From: Oceanobacillus caeni
GTDB lineage: Bacteria; Bacillota; Bacilli; Bacillales; Amphibacillaceae
Assembly (NCBI RefSeq): GCF_019037185.1
Contig: NZ_JAHHXM010000031.1
Span: 1-35,369 of the forward strand
Reading direction: 5' to 3'
DNA length: 35,369 nt
Both the position numbers and the translations under genes were made by a program. The notes below the pieces were generated by a model, which made no database searches, was not told where the DNA came from, and saw only the letters and a program-made list of their open reading frames with translations. This document shows positions 16,830 to 24,362 of the stretch, piece after piece (within the stretch, counting starts at the first letter, position 1; the number at the start of each line of letters is the position of its first letter).

Positions 16830-17210
16830 TTGTCTTCTCGTAAAACTACCGTTGCTAAAATTGATTCAAGCTATATGGAGCAATATAACACTTACAAAGA
16901 AAGACAGAAAAGAAAGAAACAACGGTTAGTTCGTAGGTTAGTCTTATTTGCAGTAACTACGTTAATTATATTTGGTTGCATAGCTGGATACCATATGAAA
17001 CAGCGTGCAATCTATGCTGAGAAAGTGGAACAATATGAGCAGTTAGAAAAAGAGCTAAAGGAATTAAAGCAATCGGAAAAGAATTTAAAAGAGGAAATTG
17101 AATTGCTTAACAATGAGGATTACGTTTTGGATATTGCCAGAACAAATTACTTCTTATCTAAAGAAGGGGAATTGATCTTTACTATCCCAGATGAAGAACC
17201 ATCATATTGA
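16830..17210 (+). CDS. divIC: Cell division protein DivIC (FtsB-like)
   Basis: DivIC is a bitopic division protein that forms a complex with FtsL and DivIB at the septum. The 126-residue product has a basic cytoplasmic tail (RQKRKKQRLVRR), one membrane helix (about residues 33-51, LVLFAVTTLIIFGCIAGY) and an extracytoplasmic coiled coil (about 58-95, EQYEQLEKELKELKQSEK), then the conserved YVLDIARTNYFLSKEGE. The start is TTG 16830 behind GGGAGG. It is placed after yabQ, as in B. subtilis. A sigma-A promoter for yabR begins at its stop codon. Confidence 0.94.
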   Translation: MSSRKTTVAKIDSSYMEQYNTYKERQKRKKQRLVRRLVLFAVTTLIIFGCIAGYHMKQRAIYAEKVEQYEQLEKELKELKQSEKNLKEEIELLNNEDYVLDIARTNYFLSKEGELIFTIPDEEPSY

Positions 17211-17235
17211 CACTTTTTCATTTGATTAATATACT
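17207..17235 (+). promoter_or_regulatory. Sigma-A promoter of yabR
   Basis: Consensus TTGACA (17207-17212, overlapping the divIC stop), 17 bases, TATACT (17230-17235). The transcript leader contains the small hairpin GGGGTgtgaaACCCC at about 17256-17270 with no T-run. Confidence 0.75.
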
Positions 17236-17320
17236 ATAAGTGAACTTCAAGTATAGGGGTGTGAAACCCCATAACTGAAGTATCATTTTATCTAATCTTT
17301 TAAGGAGGAGCATTTTTTTT

Positions 17321-17704
17321 ATGTCAATCGAAGTAGGCAGCAAGCTGCAAGGAAAGGTAACTGGAATCACTAATTTTGGTGCATTTGTTGAACTTGAAGA
17401 AGGTAAAACAGGTCTTGTTCATATTAGTGAGGTTGCCGACAATTATGTAAAAGACATTAACGACCATCTAAAAGTTGGGGACGAAGTAGAGGTAAAAGTC
17501 ATTAATGTCGAAAAGGATGGGAAAATTGGACTTTCTATTAAGAAAGCAAAAGACCGTCCAGCCCGTCCAAAAGTAAAGAAAGAACGCCAAGAGAACTTTG
17601 AAGCTAAAATGAGCCGCTTTCTCAAAGATTCTGAGGATCGTTTAGCCTCTTTGAAAAAGCATACTGAATCCAAACGTGGAGGTCGAGGTGCTAAGCGAGG
17701 CTAG
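17321..17704 (+). CDS. yabR: S1-domain RNA-binding protein YabR
   Basis: A 127-residue protein. Residues 3-73 are a complete S1 OB-fold: VGSKLQGKVTGITNFGAFVE, GKTGLVHISEVADNYV, VGDEVEVKVINVEKDGKIGLSIK. The C-terminal 50 residues are basic and glycine-rich (ESKRGGRGAKRG), likely adding RNA affinity. The best known relatives are the general stress protein 13 group and the S1 domain of PNPase; the precise role of YabR is not known to me. GGAGGAG lies upstream, and the gene has its own sigma-A promoter. It is the last + strand gene before the converging tRNA. Confidence 0.9.
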   Translation: MSIEVGSKLQGKVTGITNFGAFVELEEGKTGLVHISEVADNYVKDINDHLKVGDEVEVKVINVEKDGKIGLSIKKAKDRPARPKVKKERQENFEAKMSRFLKDSEDRLASLKKHTESKRGGRGAKRG

Positions 17705-17754
17705 CAGTTGCTGTCTATGAATTGTAGCGAATGCTCTTGTATATATTAAGAAAC

Positions 17755-17800
17755 TAAGGCATTTACTCACTGTGAAGTTGGGAAAATGCCTTAATTTCAT
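17755..17800 (+). terminator. yabR terminator candidate
   Basis: TAAGGCATTT (17755-17764) and AAATGCCTTA (17784-17793) pair perfectly, followed by ATTTCATTT. The loop is 19 bases and the T-run is interrupted. Confidence 0.5.
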
Positions 17801-17856
17801 TTAAGAAGGAAGAACGTTTTTATCTCACCTATCCATCTAAAAATATCTTCTTACCA

Positions 17857-17892
17857 AAAAAACAGCTATCACAATTGTGATAGCTGTTTTTT
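17857..17892. terminator. Bidirectional terminator between yabR and tRNA-Met
   Basis: A perfect 36-base palindrome with A6 on one side and T6 on the other (core CAGCTATCACAATTGTGATA). It can terminate + strand transcripts from yabR and minus-strand transcripts from the tRNA. Confidence 0.85.
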
Positions 17893-17897
17893 TACGT

Positions 17898-17950
17898 TCA
17901 GCTTCAGCGCCCAGGTACTAGGGAATTTCTTAACTAGAAGCTTGCGCTTT
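17898..17950 (+). repeat. Palindromic dispersed repeat, family B, short copy
   Basis: Contains TCAGCTTCAGCGCCCAGGTA and ends AGAAGCTTGCGCTTT. Its start aligns with the long copy at 5924 (shared CGCCCAG and ACTAG). Its ends pair through AGCTTC/GAAGCT and AGCGC/GCGCT. It lies between the tRNA 3' end and the shared terminator. Confidence 0.6.
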
Positions 17951-17958
17951 CGTTATGA

Positions 17959-18032
17959 TAGCGGCGGAGGGGATCGAACCCACGACCTCACGGGTATGAA
18001 CCGTACGCTCTCGCCAGCTGAGCTACGCCGCC
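17959..18032 (-). tRNA. tRNA-Met, anticodon CAT (elongator type)
   Basis: On the minus strand: acceptor GGCGGCG/CGCCGCT, D-arm GCTC...GAGC, anticodon stem TACGG/CCGTG with loop TTCATAC (anticodon CAT), T-arm GTGGG-TTCGATC-CCCTC (inner pairs intact). It closely resembles the B. subtilis elongator tRNA-Met as I remember it, and lacks the three G-C pairs before the anticodon expected of an initiator. The next three bases are TCA, so the CCA end is not encoded and must be added. A consensus minus-strand promoter lies just upstream. A tRNA-Ile2 (CAT with lysidine, made by TilS) is less likely because of the acceptor sequence. Confidence 0.9.
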
Positions 18033-18050
18033 AAAATGCCAACAAAAAAT

Positions 18051-18079
18051 ATAATACTATATACCGTTACTCCTGTCAA
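18051..18079 (-). promoter_or_regulatory. Sigma-A promoter of tRNA-Met
   Basis: On the minus strand TTGACA (18079-18074), exactly 17 bases, TATTAT (18056-18051), about 20 bases before the mature tRNA. Confidence 0.8.
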
Positions 18080-18164
18080 TGGAAAATACATAGATTGAAT
18101 ATTCAAATATATGATATGAAAAACATGTATAAATATGATAGAGAATAAAGCTGATGTTACTTAA

Positions 18165-18226
18165 TTCGTCAAGTCGGAATACAATTCGGCAAAGATTGAA
18201 ATAAAAAAAGGTCTATAAATTATAAA
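18165..18226 (+). promoter_or_regulatory. spoIIE control region with two Spo0A boxes
   Basis: TTCGTCA (18165-18171) and TTCGGCA (18185-18191) are reverse-oriented matches to the 0A box TGNCGAA, 20 bases apart, so on one helix face. Just downstream are TTGAAA (18196-18201) and TATAAA (18221-18226) with a 19-base gap. B. subtilis spoIIE is a Spo0A-activated, sigma-A promoter with an unusually long spacer, which fits. A weaker half-match, AGTCGAA, lies at 18330-18336. The leader to the start codon would be nearly 190 bases; nothing else is recognised in it. Confidence 0.5.
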
Positions 18227-18419
18227 ATAAATGATTAAATTATTCATGAAGTATAGATAGAATCAAGTGAAACCAATACATTACTAGGACTGTGCTAGAA
18301 TGTTGGATTTTGCCTATTATTTAGAAAGAAGTCGAACGAATCTTTAACTTTACTCCGTTGTTTTGACAAAAAAACAAGACATATTGTGGTTTACTAATAG
18401 AAAAGATAGGAGTGGTTAT

Positions 18420-20873
18420 ATGATGAGTTCTATCCCAAAAATAGAATCGAGCGGATTTGGTTTAGATAAGAATAAAAGGATAGGCAAGTTTCGTAAAAGA
18501 CTACTATTGAAATGTAAGTCTCAATTATTTGAAAAAGGTTGGTTATTTTTTCTAGTTGGCTTTCTATTAGGAAGAGCAGTTATCTTAACAGAGGTTTCTC
18601 CCTTTGCAGTTGCATTTTTGGCTACAATTTGGTTCGTTGATCGAGCGAAAGCCCTACCAACAATGCTTGCTATTCTAGTAGGGTCTGTTAGTTATTCTTT
18701 CACACATAGTCTATTCCTAATAATGGCTATGACGGTATTTATCTTTTTAGCAGCCATATTCAAGAATAAAGAGAGTCAGCAAATTCTAGTGCCTTTATTT
18801 GTATTTCTATCAACTATTTTGTCTCGAGTATTTCTTTATTCTTTCCAAAATCAATTAACTTCTTATGAATGGGTGCTTTTGGCAATTGAAGGAGTATTAG
18901 GGACGGTACTAGTATTAATCTTTATGCAAAGCATTCCGCTAATATCACCAAAAAGATATAAATCAACTTTAAAAAACGAAGAAATTGTTTGCATGATTAT
19001 TCTTATTGCTTCAATTTTAACTGGAACAATAGGTTGGGAAATTTACGGTGCTTCTATTGAACAAGTTTTCTCTCGATATTTTGTTTTATTGTTTGCCTTT
19101 GTAGGCGGTGCGGCGATTGGGTCAACAGTTGGTGTAGTAGCTGGATTAATTCTATCTTTAGCAAGTGTGGCTAATCTCTATCAAATGAGTCTTTTAGCCT
19201 TTTCGGGATTACTTGGTGGCCTATTAAAAGAAGGAAAAAAAATAGGTGTAGCTATCGGCTTGCTTGTTGGTACCTTCTTGATTGGAATTTATGGTAGCTC
19301 AAGTGAGTTAATCCCTTCTCTTATTGAATCATTAATTGCTATTACCTTATTCTTTCTTACTCCTGCTTCTTGGTCTAATAGGATTTCTAGATATATCCCG
19401 GGAACAGAGGAATATACACATGAGCAAGAGCGTTATTTACAAAAGGTGCGAAATGTAACCGCTAAACGTGTAGAACAATTTTCAGGTGTGTTTCACGCAT
19501 TATCAAAAAGTTTTGATACGACGGAACTTTACGCAGTGGATGAAGCAGAGAAAAGGAGGGAAACCGATTATTTCCTATCCCAGGTAACAGAAAGAACATG
19601 CCAATCATGTTTTATGAAAGACAGGTGCTGGCAAAAGGAATTTGATTCAACATATTCTTTAATGGAAGAAATGAAAGATGATATGGAAGACGGTAATGCT
19701 CCTAATCACAAAGTAATACGGGAGTTTGAAAACCATTGTGTAAAATCCAAAAAAGTCATCGATGTCATGCGGGAAGAGATCACTTTATTTGAAGCGAATC
19801 GAAAACTCAGACAGCAAGTTATGGAAAGTAAGCGTTTAGTTGCGGATCAGTTACAAGGTGTTTCAGAGGTTATGGGTGACTTTGCCAAAGAGATTTTAAA
19901 AGAAAGGCAAAATAACGAAATACAAGAAGAGCAAATGATCCAAGGATTAAAAGCGATGGGAATTGAACTGGAGAAACTCGATATTTATTCTTTAGAAAAG
20001 GGAAATGTTGATATTGAAATGAAGGTTTCCTTCTATAATTATCATGGAGAAGGACCAAAATTAATTGCTCCTGTATTATCCGATATCTTAAGTGAAATGG
20101 TTGTAGTGAAACAGGAAGACATTTCTCCGTTTCCCAATGGTACAAGCTATCTAGCTTTTGGATCTGCAAGGGAGTTTGTAGTAACAACTGGTGCAGCAAA
20201 TGCTGCAAAAGATGGCGGATTCATATCTGGTGACAGTTATACGACTATTGAATTGGGAGCAGGTAAATATGCGATGGCAATAAGTGATGGAATGGGAAAT
20301 GGTAAACGTGCCCGAGAGGAAAGTGTAGAGACGCTAAGATTACTTCAACAAATTTTACAGACTGGAATACCAGAAAAGGTTGCCATTAAGTCCATTAATT
20401 CTATTCTATCATTGCGGACTACTGATGAAATGTTTGCAACATTGGATCTAGCAGTTATCGACTTGCATAATGCTTTTGTTCAGTTTCTTAAGATTGGATC
20501 CACACCAAGTTTTATCAAAAGAGGGGAGGATGTCATTAAAATAGAAGCAAGTAATCTACCAATAGGAATCATACAAGATTTTGATGTGGATATTGTAAGT
20601 GAACAACTAATGTCAGAGGATCTACTTATTATGATGAGCGATGGCATATTTGATGGCCCAATGCATGTTGAAAATACCGATATGTGGATGAAGAGGAAAC
20701 TTAGGGAAATAGCAACGGACGATCCACAGGAAATTGCAGATCTGTTGTTAGAAGAAGTGATTCGAACAAAATCTGGAACAATAGATGACGATATGACGGT
20801 ATTAGTGGCTAAGGTAAATAAAAATAAACCAAAATGGGCTTCAGTCCCAATGTATAATACCAAAGCATTATAA
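18420..20873 (+). CDS. spoIIE: Stage II sporulation protein E (SpoIIE), PP2C phosphatase
   Basis: SpoIIE dephosphorylates SpoIIAA, which frees sigma-F in the forespore, and also acts at the polar septum through FtsZ. The 817-residue protein has a cytoplasmic N-terminus, about ten membrane helices (roughly residues 40-315, including VGFLLGRAVILTEVSPF), a central oligomerisation region with a cysteine cluster (CQSCFMKDRCW), and a C-terminal PP2C domain with GDSYTTIELGAGKYAMAISD (about 604-623), GMGNGKRA and IDDDMTVLVAKV. The ATG at 18420 lies seven bases after AGGAG; 18423 is also possible. The TTG at 18363 lacks a ribosome site. Confidence 0.97.
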   Translation: MMSSIPKIESSGFGLDKNKRIGKFRKRLLLKCKSQLFEKGWLFFLVGFLLGRAVILTEVSPFAVAFLATIWFVDRAKALPTMLAILVGSVSYSFTHSLFLIMAMTVFIFLAAIFKNKESQQILVPLFVFLSTILSRVFLYSFQNQLTSYEWVLLAIEGVLGTVLVLIFMQSIPLISPKRYKSTLKNEEIVCMIILIASILTGTIGWEIYGASIEQVFSRYFVLLFAFVGGAAIGSTVGVVAGLILSLASVANLYQMSLLAFSGLLGGLLKEGKKIGVAIGLLVGTFLIGIYGSSSELIPSLIESLIAITLFFLTPASWSNRISRYIPGTEEYTHEQERYLQKVRNVTAKRVEQFSGVFHALSKSFDTTELYAVDEAEKRRETDYFLSQVTERTCQSCFMKDRCWQKEFDSTYSLMEEMKDDMEDGNAPNHKVIREFENHCVKSKKVIDVMREEITLFEANRKLRQQVMESKRLVADQLQGVSEVMGDFAKEILKERQNNEIQEEQMIQGLKAMGIELEKLDIYSLEKGNVDIEMKVSFYNYHGEGPKLIAPVLSDILSEMVVVKQEDISPFPNGTSYLAFGSAREFVVTTGAANAAKDGGFISGDSYTTIELGAGKYAMAISDGMGNGKRAREESVETLRLLQQILQTGIPEKVAIKSINSILSLRTTDEMFATLDLAVIDLHNAFVQFLKIGSTPSFIKRGEDVIKIEASNLPIGIIQDFDVDIVSEQLMSEDLLIMMSDGIFDGPMHVENTDMWMKRKLREIATDDPQEIADLLLEEVIRTKSGTIDDDMTVLVAKVNKNKPKWASVPMYNTKAL

Positions 20874-20887
20874 GGAGTGTAAATAAT

Positions 20888-21148
20888 TTGATAAATAACG
20901 TAATAACAACGTTTATAATCGCTTATATTTATTTTATTCGCGCGAAACAAATAGAAACATTGATTCAGTCGGGATTAAAGCAAATGTCTAATATTAAGGA
21001 TAAAGTAATTGCAAATATAAATATTGGGAAAATGACCTTCATTTATGTAAATGCTCTCTTAAGTGGGGGCGGAACAATGGAGCTAAAACGATATTTACAT
21101 TTAACTACAGATGCGCGTGCGAGAGGGAGTCCGTATGCGAAAATCTAG
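20888..21148 (+). CDS. Uncertain small ORF after spoIIE
   Basis: An 86-residue reading frame from TTG 20888, ten bases after AAGGAG (20872-20877), which overlaps the spoIIE stop. The first ~17 residues are hydrophobic (VITTFIIAYIYFI), the middle is amphipathic and lysine-rich, and the end MELKRYLHLTTDARARGSPY is basic. I recognise no family, and B. subtilis as I remember it has no gene here. Many ATA and AAT codons and the TTG start are equally consistent with chance. The well-placed ribosome site is the only positive sign. Otherwise this 367-base gap holds only the yabS promoter. Confidence 0.2.
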   Translation: MINNVITTFIIAYIYFIRAKQIETLIQSGLKQMSNIKDKVIANINIGKMTFIYVNALLSGGGTMELKRYLHLTTDARARGSPYAKI

Positions 21149-21182
21149 AATGCTAGACCATCCACACCGAAGCTTTATGAAT

Positions 21183-21211
21183 GTATAAAACCTCTCTACC
21201 TTGGCGATGAT
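21183..21211 (+). promoter_or_regulatory. Sigma-F promoter of yabS-yabT
   Basis: GTATA (21183-21187), 15 bases, GGCGATGAT (21203-21211). It fits the sigma-F consensus GYWTA-N15-GGnnAnAnT with one departure (G for A in the -10). Transcription would start near 21218, just before the GGGAGG ribosome site at 21228-21233. YabT is known to be made under sigma-F in B. subtilis. Confidence 0.65.
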
Positions 21212-21240
21212 GCTAGTGAATGAAAAGGGAGGTTTTTTTC

Positions 21241-21978
21241 TTGAAAAAAGGGACGTTAAAGCAGATTTTACTTATAACAGATGGTTGCTCCAATAAAGGT
21301 GAAGATCCTGCTGGGGTAGCAGCTCTTGCTTATGAACAAGGAATAACGGTGAATGTGATTGGGATTTTAGAAAATAATCAATCAGAGGATGTAGGAGGTC
21401 TAAAAGAAGTAGAAGATATTGCTCTTTCAGGTGGTGGTGTGAGCCAAATTGTTTATCCAGAAATATTATCTCAAACCGTGCAAATGGTTACGCGTCAAGC
21501 AATGACTCAAACAATACAGGGATTTGTAAATAAAGAGTTAAAACAGATATTAGGCTCCAATCAATCGATAGAGAATATAGATCCGGAAAAACGTGGAGAA
21601 ATCATGGAAGTAGTAGAGGATTTGGGAGAATCAAGTGATTTAGAGGTTGTAGTACTAGTAGATACAAGTGCAAGTATGCATGACAAGCTTCCTACGGTAA
21701 AGGAATCATTAATCGATTTATCTATTAGTCTGAATTCCCGAATTGGGAAAAATCGTTTTTGTATTTTTAGCTTTCCTGGAAAAAGAAAAGATATACAGAA
21801 GATTTTAGACTGGTCACCACAATTAAATTCTATTTCAGAAGTCTTCCCTAAATTAACAAGTGGTGGAATAACACCTACAGGACCAGCATTACGTGAGGCG
21901 ATGTACCAGTTTAGTAAAAAAAGCTTATTAAGGAGCTTAAGAAATGAGAGCGCAGACGTGGAAGAATTCGGGTATTGA
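21241..21978 (+). CDS. yabS: vWA-domain protein YabS, apparently circularly permuted
   Basis: A 245-residue forespore protein related to B. subtilis YabS. The N-terminal part (ILLITDGCSNKGEDPAG, then GITVNVIGI and VEDIALSGGG) looks like the second half of a von Willebrand A domain. The C-terminal part (EVVVLVDTSASMHDKLP with the MIDAS DxSxS, then SGGITPTGPALREA) looks like the first half. Metal-ion-dependent protein binding is the likely activity; its partner is unknown. The start is TTG 21241, eight bases after GGAGG; the in-frame ATG 21220 lies at the transcription start and cannot have a leader. Its last 35 bases overlap yabT, so the kinase is translationally coupled to it. Confidence 0.9.
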   Translation: MKKGTLKQILLITDGCSNKGEDPAGVAALAYEQGITVNVIGILENNQSEDVGGLKEVEDIALSGGGVSQIVYPEILSQTVQMVTRQAMTQTIQGFVNKELKQILGSNQSIENIDPEKRGEIMEVVEDLGESSDLEVVVLVDTSASMHDKLPTVKESLIDLSISLNSRIGKNRFCIFSFPGKRKDIQKILDWSPQLNSISEVFPKLTSGGITPTGPALREAMYQFSKKSLLRSLRNESADVEEFGY

Positions 21979-22876
21979 TCTTAAGCCTGGAACGAAAATT
22001 ACAGGAAAGTGGTATAAAAATCAATACCTTATAAGAGGAAAGCTTGGGAAGGGTGCAATAGGTACTGTTTATTTATGTGAATCGGGTGGAAAATTAGCTG
22101 CCCTTAAGATAAGTGATAAAGGTACTTCTATGACTGTTGAAGTAAACGTATTAAAGTCGCTCGGTCAGGTCCAAGGAACTAGGCTTGGGCCTTATTTATT
22201 GGATGTAGATGATTGGGTATCACCAAATGGAACAACGTACTCCTTCTATGTTATGGAATATTTAAAAGGAGAATCCTTGTCCCTTTTCGTCAAGAATAAC
22301 GGAAATGTTTGGATAGGGGTGTTTCTTCTTCAACTTCTTGAGGATTTAGAACAACTCCATCAATCAGGATGGGTTTTTGGTGATTTAAAACTGGATAATT
22401 TAATTGTTCTTTCATCTCCTACAAGAATACGATGGGTTGATGTTGGAGGGACAACTCAAACAGGAAGAGCAATAAAGGAATACACGGAGTTTTATGATAG
22501 GGGTTACTGGGGATTAGGAACAAGAAAAGCAGAACCAAGTTACGATTTATTTTCCTTAGTAATGGTTTTTCTCCATCTTTATTATCCACAAAGATTTGAA
22601 AGAACGACACAATCCGAGAAACTTCTCTTCAAAAAGATAGATCAAGTTAAACAATTACAGCCTTATCGTAATCCATTGAAAAAAGCTATTGCAGGAAAAT
22701 ACAGGACGAGTTCCGAAATGAAAAATGATGTTCTTCAAATCGTTTATCAATCGCAAAATAAAAGTAGGTTAAAGAAAAAAGGCAATCAAAAAATATCGAA
22801 TATTCCTTTCTACATAGAAATGGGAGGAATCTCGATTGTTGCTATTGGATTTTATATTCTGTCTTTGATTTTTTGA
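21944..22876 (+). CDS. yabT: Membrane-anchored Ser/Thr protein kinase YabT
   Basis: A 310-residue Hanks-type kinase. The glycine loop is GKLGKGAIGTVYLCE (about residues 29-43), the ATP lysine is in AALKIS, and the catalytic loop is VFGDLKLDNLIV, with FGD in place of HRD. The magnesium motif is VDVGG in place of DFG. These departures also occur in B. subtilis YabT as I remember it. A lysine-rich segment (KSRLKKKGNQK) precedes one C-terminal membrane helix (about 290-309). In B. subtilis it is a sigma-F-expressed, DNA-stimulated kinase acting on RecA and other targets. AGGAG (21930-21934) places the ATG inside the end of yabS. Confidence 0.92.
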   Translation: MRAQTWKNSGIDLKPGTKITGKWYKNQYLIRGKLGKGAIGTVYLCESGGKLAALKISDKGTSMTVEVNVLKSLGQVQGTRLGPYLLDVDDWVSPNGTTYSFYVMEYLKGESLSLFVKNNGNVWIGVFLLQLLEDLEQLHQSGWVFGDLKLDNLIVLSSPTRIRWVDVGGTTQTGRAIKEYTEFYDRGYWGLGTRKAEPSYDLFSLVMVFLHLYYPQRFERTTQSEKLLFKKIDQVKQLQPYRNPLKKAIAGKYRTSSEMKNDVLQIVYQSQNKSRLKKKGNQKISNIPFYIEMGGISIVAIGFYILSLIF

Positions 22877-22884
22877 CACTTTAG

Positions 22885-22914
22885 TTGAGGATATCCTTCC
22901 TTTTTCTATATAAT
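22885..22914 (+). promoter_or_regulatory. Sigma-A promoter of tilS-hprT
   Basis: TTGAGG (22885-22890), 18 bases, TATAAT (22909-22914), about 40 bases before tilS. Confidence 0.65.
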
Positions 22915-22957
22915 AGTAAGTAGAATCAATAGTTTGCTAATTTAGTGGGGTTTACGT

Positions 22958-24352
22958 ATGGAAAAATCTGTTTTGAAGTTTATAAACCAACATCAATTAA
23001 TAAAGAAAGGAGCAACTGTGTTAGTTGGAGTATCTGGTGGAGCAGATTCCATGGCCTTGCTCCATTTTCTACATAGTAATCGAAATAGATGGGAAATTAA
23101 TGTGATTGCTATCTCTGTTGACCATCAATTAAGGGGGGAAGAGTCACTTTTAGATTTAGAATTTGTCCGTGATACATGTAACAAATGGGAAATCCAATTT
23201 GTTTCTGGATCTTTAGATGTTAAAACATATAAAGAAAAAGAACGTTTAGGTACAGAGTTAGCAGCCCGAAGGTTAAGATATGAATTCTTTTCCAGTCAAA
23301 TGGAAACCTTTCAAGCAGATTATTTAGCATTGGGTCACCATGGAGATGATCAAATTGAAACGATGCTAATGAGCCTTACAAGGTCCGCCTCATCAACAGC
23401 CTTCTCCGGTATCCCTGTGAAGCGAGAGTTTTCAACTGGATGGATTATACGTCCGTTCTTATGTTTAACCAAATTAGATATTGAAAACTATTGTAAGGAA
23501 ATGAATATTAAACCTCGAATTGATGAAACGAATTTCGATACTGCCTATACCCGAAATTATTTTAGAAAATATATTCTTCCATTAATAAAAGAGAAAAATA
23601 ATAATATACATACTACCATACAACATTTAAGTGAAACCCTTTACGAAGATGAAAAGTACCTTCAGGAGAAGGCATTGGAAATGGTAAAAAATGTAGTGGA
23701 ATTTAATGCTAAAAGGAATACAGCAACCTTTCAAATTCAAACATTTAAAACGAAGCCCCAAGCTTTACAAAGGCGTGCGCTTCATCTAATATTAAACTAT
23801 CTATATAATGATTTACCATCTAATTTGTCATATATTCATGAGGAAGAATTCTTTTCATTATTATATTCGGAAAAGGCGAATAACCGTATTAACTTTCCGT
23901 TACAATTAAGAGTAGAAAAATCATATGAAAAAATAATTTTTCGATTTTCCCGTCCAATGAATGAAGAAGATAATTCCTTCCATGAGCTGTTAACTATTCC
24001 CGGGGAAGTTACATTACCTGATGGATCGGTAATATCTGCACAAATTAATAGGAATAAAGAACAAAATAAAGTTACACATGGGTTTTATTCAAGTCAAGTT
24101 GCGTTACCATTACATATTCGCACGAGAAGGCCTGGGGACCGCATGACTTGGACAGGTTTAAATGGCAGTAAGAAAATAAAGGATATTTTTATCGATGAGA
24201 AGATTCCCATTGATAAACGGAATAGTTGGCCCATTTTAGTTGATAATAAAGGTGAAATTTTATGGCTTATCGGCTTAAAGAAAGGAAACCCAAAAACAAC
24301 TCAAATGGAAGGGCAATGGATTCAAATACAATACACAGCAGCTAACTACTAG
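22958..24352 (+). CDS. tilS: tRNA(Ile)-lysidine synthase TilS
   Basis: TilS attaches lysine to the anticodon cytidine of tRNA-Ile2 (CAU), changing it from Met to Ile identity; it is essential in most bacteria. The 464-residue protein has the N-type ATP pyrophosphatase loop SGGADS (residues 26-31), [10 protein letters not shown], the AARRLRYEF motif and [14 protein letters not shown]. The linker and C-terminal domains follow, including [15 protein letters not shown] lies before the ATG. hprT starts ten bases after its stop; the same pair occurs in B. subtilis, where TilS and HprT interact. Confidence 0.96.
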   Translation: MEKSVLKFINQHQLIKKGATVLVGVSGGADSMALLHFLHSNRNRWEINVIAISVDHQLRGEESLLDLEFVRDTCNKWEIQFVSGSLDVKTYKEKERLGTELAARRLRYEFFSSQMETFQADYLALGHHGDDQIETMLMSLTRSASSTAFSGIPVKREFSTGWIIRPFLCLTKLDIENYCKEMNIKPRIDETNFDTAYTRNYFRKYILPLIKEKNNNIHTTIQHLSETLYEDEKYLQEKALEMVKNVVEFNAKRNTATFQIQTFKTKPQALQRRALHLILNYLYNDLPSNLSYIHEEEFFSLLYSEKANNRINFPLQLRVEKSYEKIIFRFSRPMNEEDNSFHELLTIPGEVTLPDGSVISAQINRNKEQNKVTHGFYSSQVALPLHIRTRRPGDRMTWTGLNGSKKIKDIFIDEKIPIDKRNSWPILVDNKGEILWLIGLKKGNPKTTQMEGQWIQIQYTAANY

Positions 24353-24362
24353 GAGGATATGG

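Noticed and set aside
18095-18106. TTGAATATTCAA palindrome between tRNA-Met and spoIIE
   Set aside because: A 12-base AT-rich palindrome is expected by chance at this composition. No second copy or adjacent regulator was found.
17942-18148. 68-residue + strand reading frame with GGGDRTHDLTGMN
   Set aside because: It is the antisense translation of the tRNA-Met gene, a well-known artefact; it has no ribosome site.
21188-21240. Hairpin of AAAACCTCTC with GGGAGGTTTT as terminator or ribosome-site lock before yabS
   Set aside because: The left arm lies in the sigma-F promoter spacer and would not be transcribed from it. The loop is over 30 bases and the stem has a mismatch.
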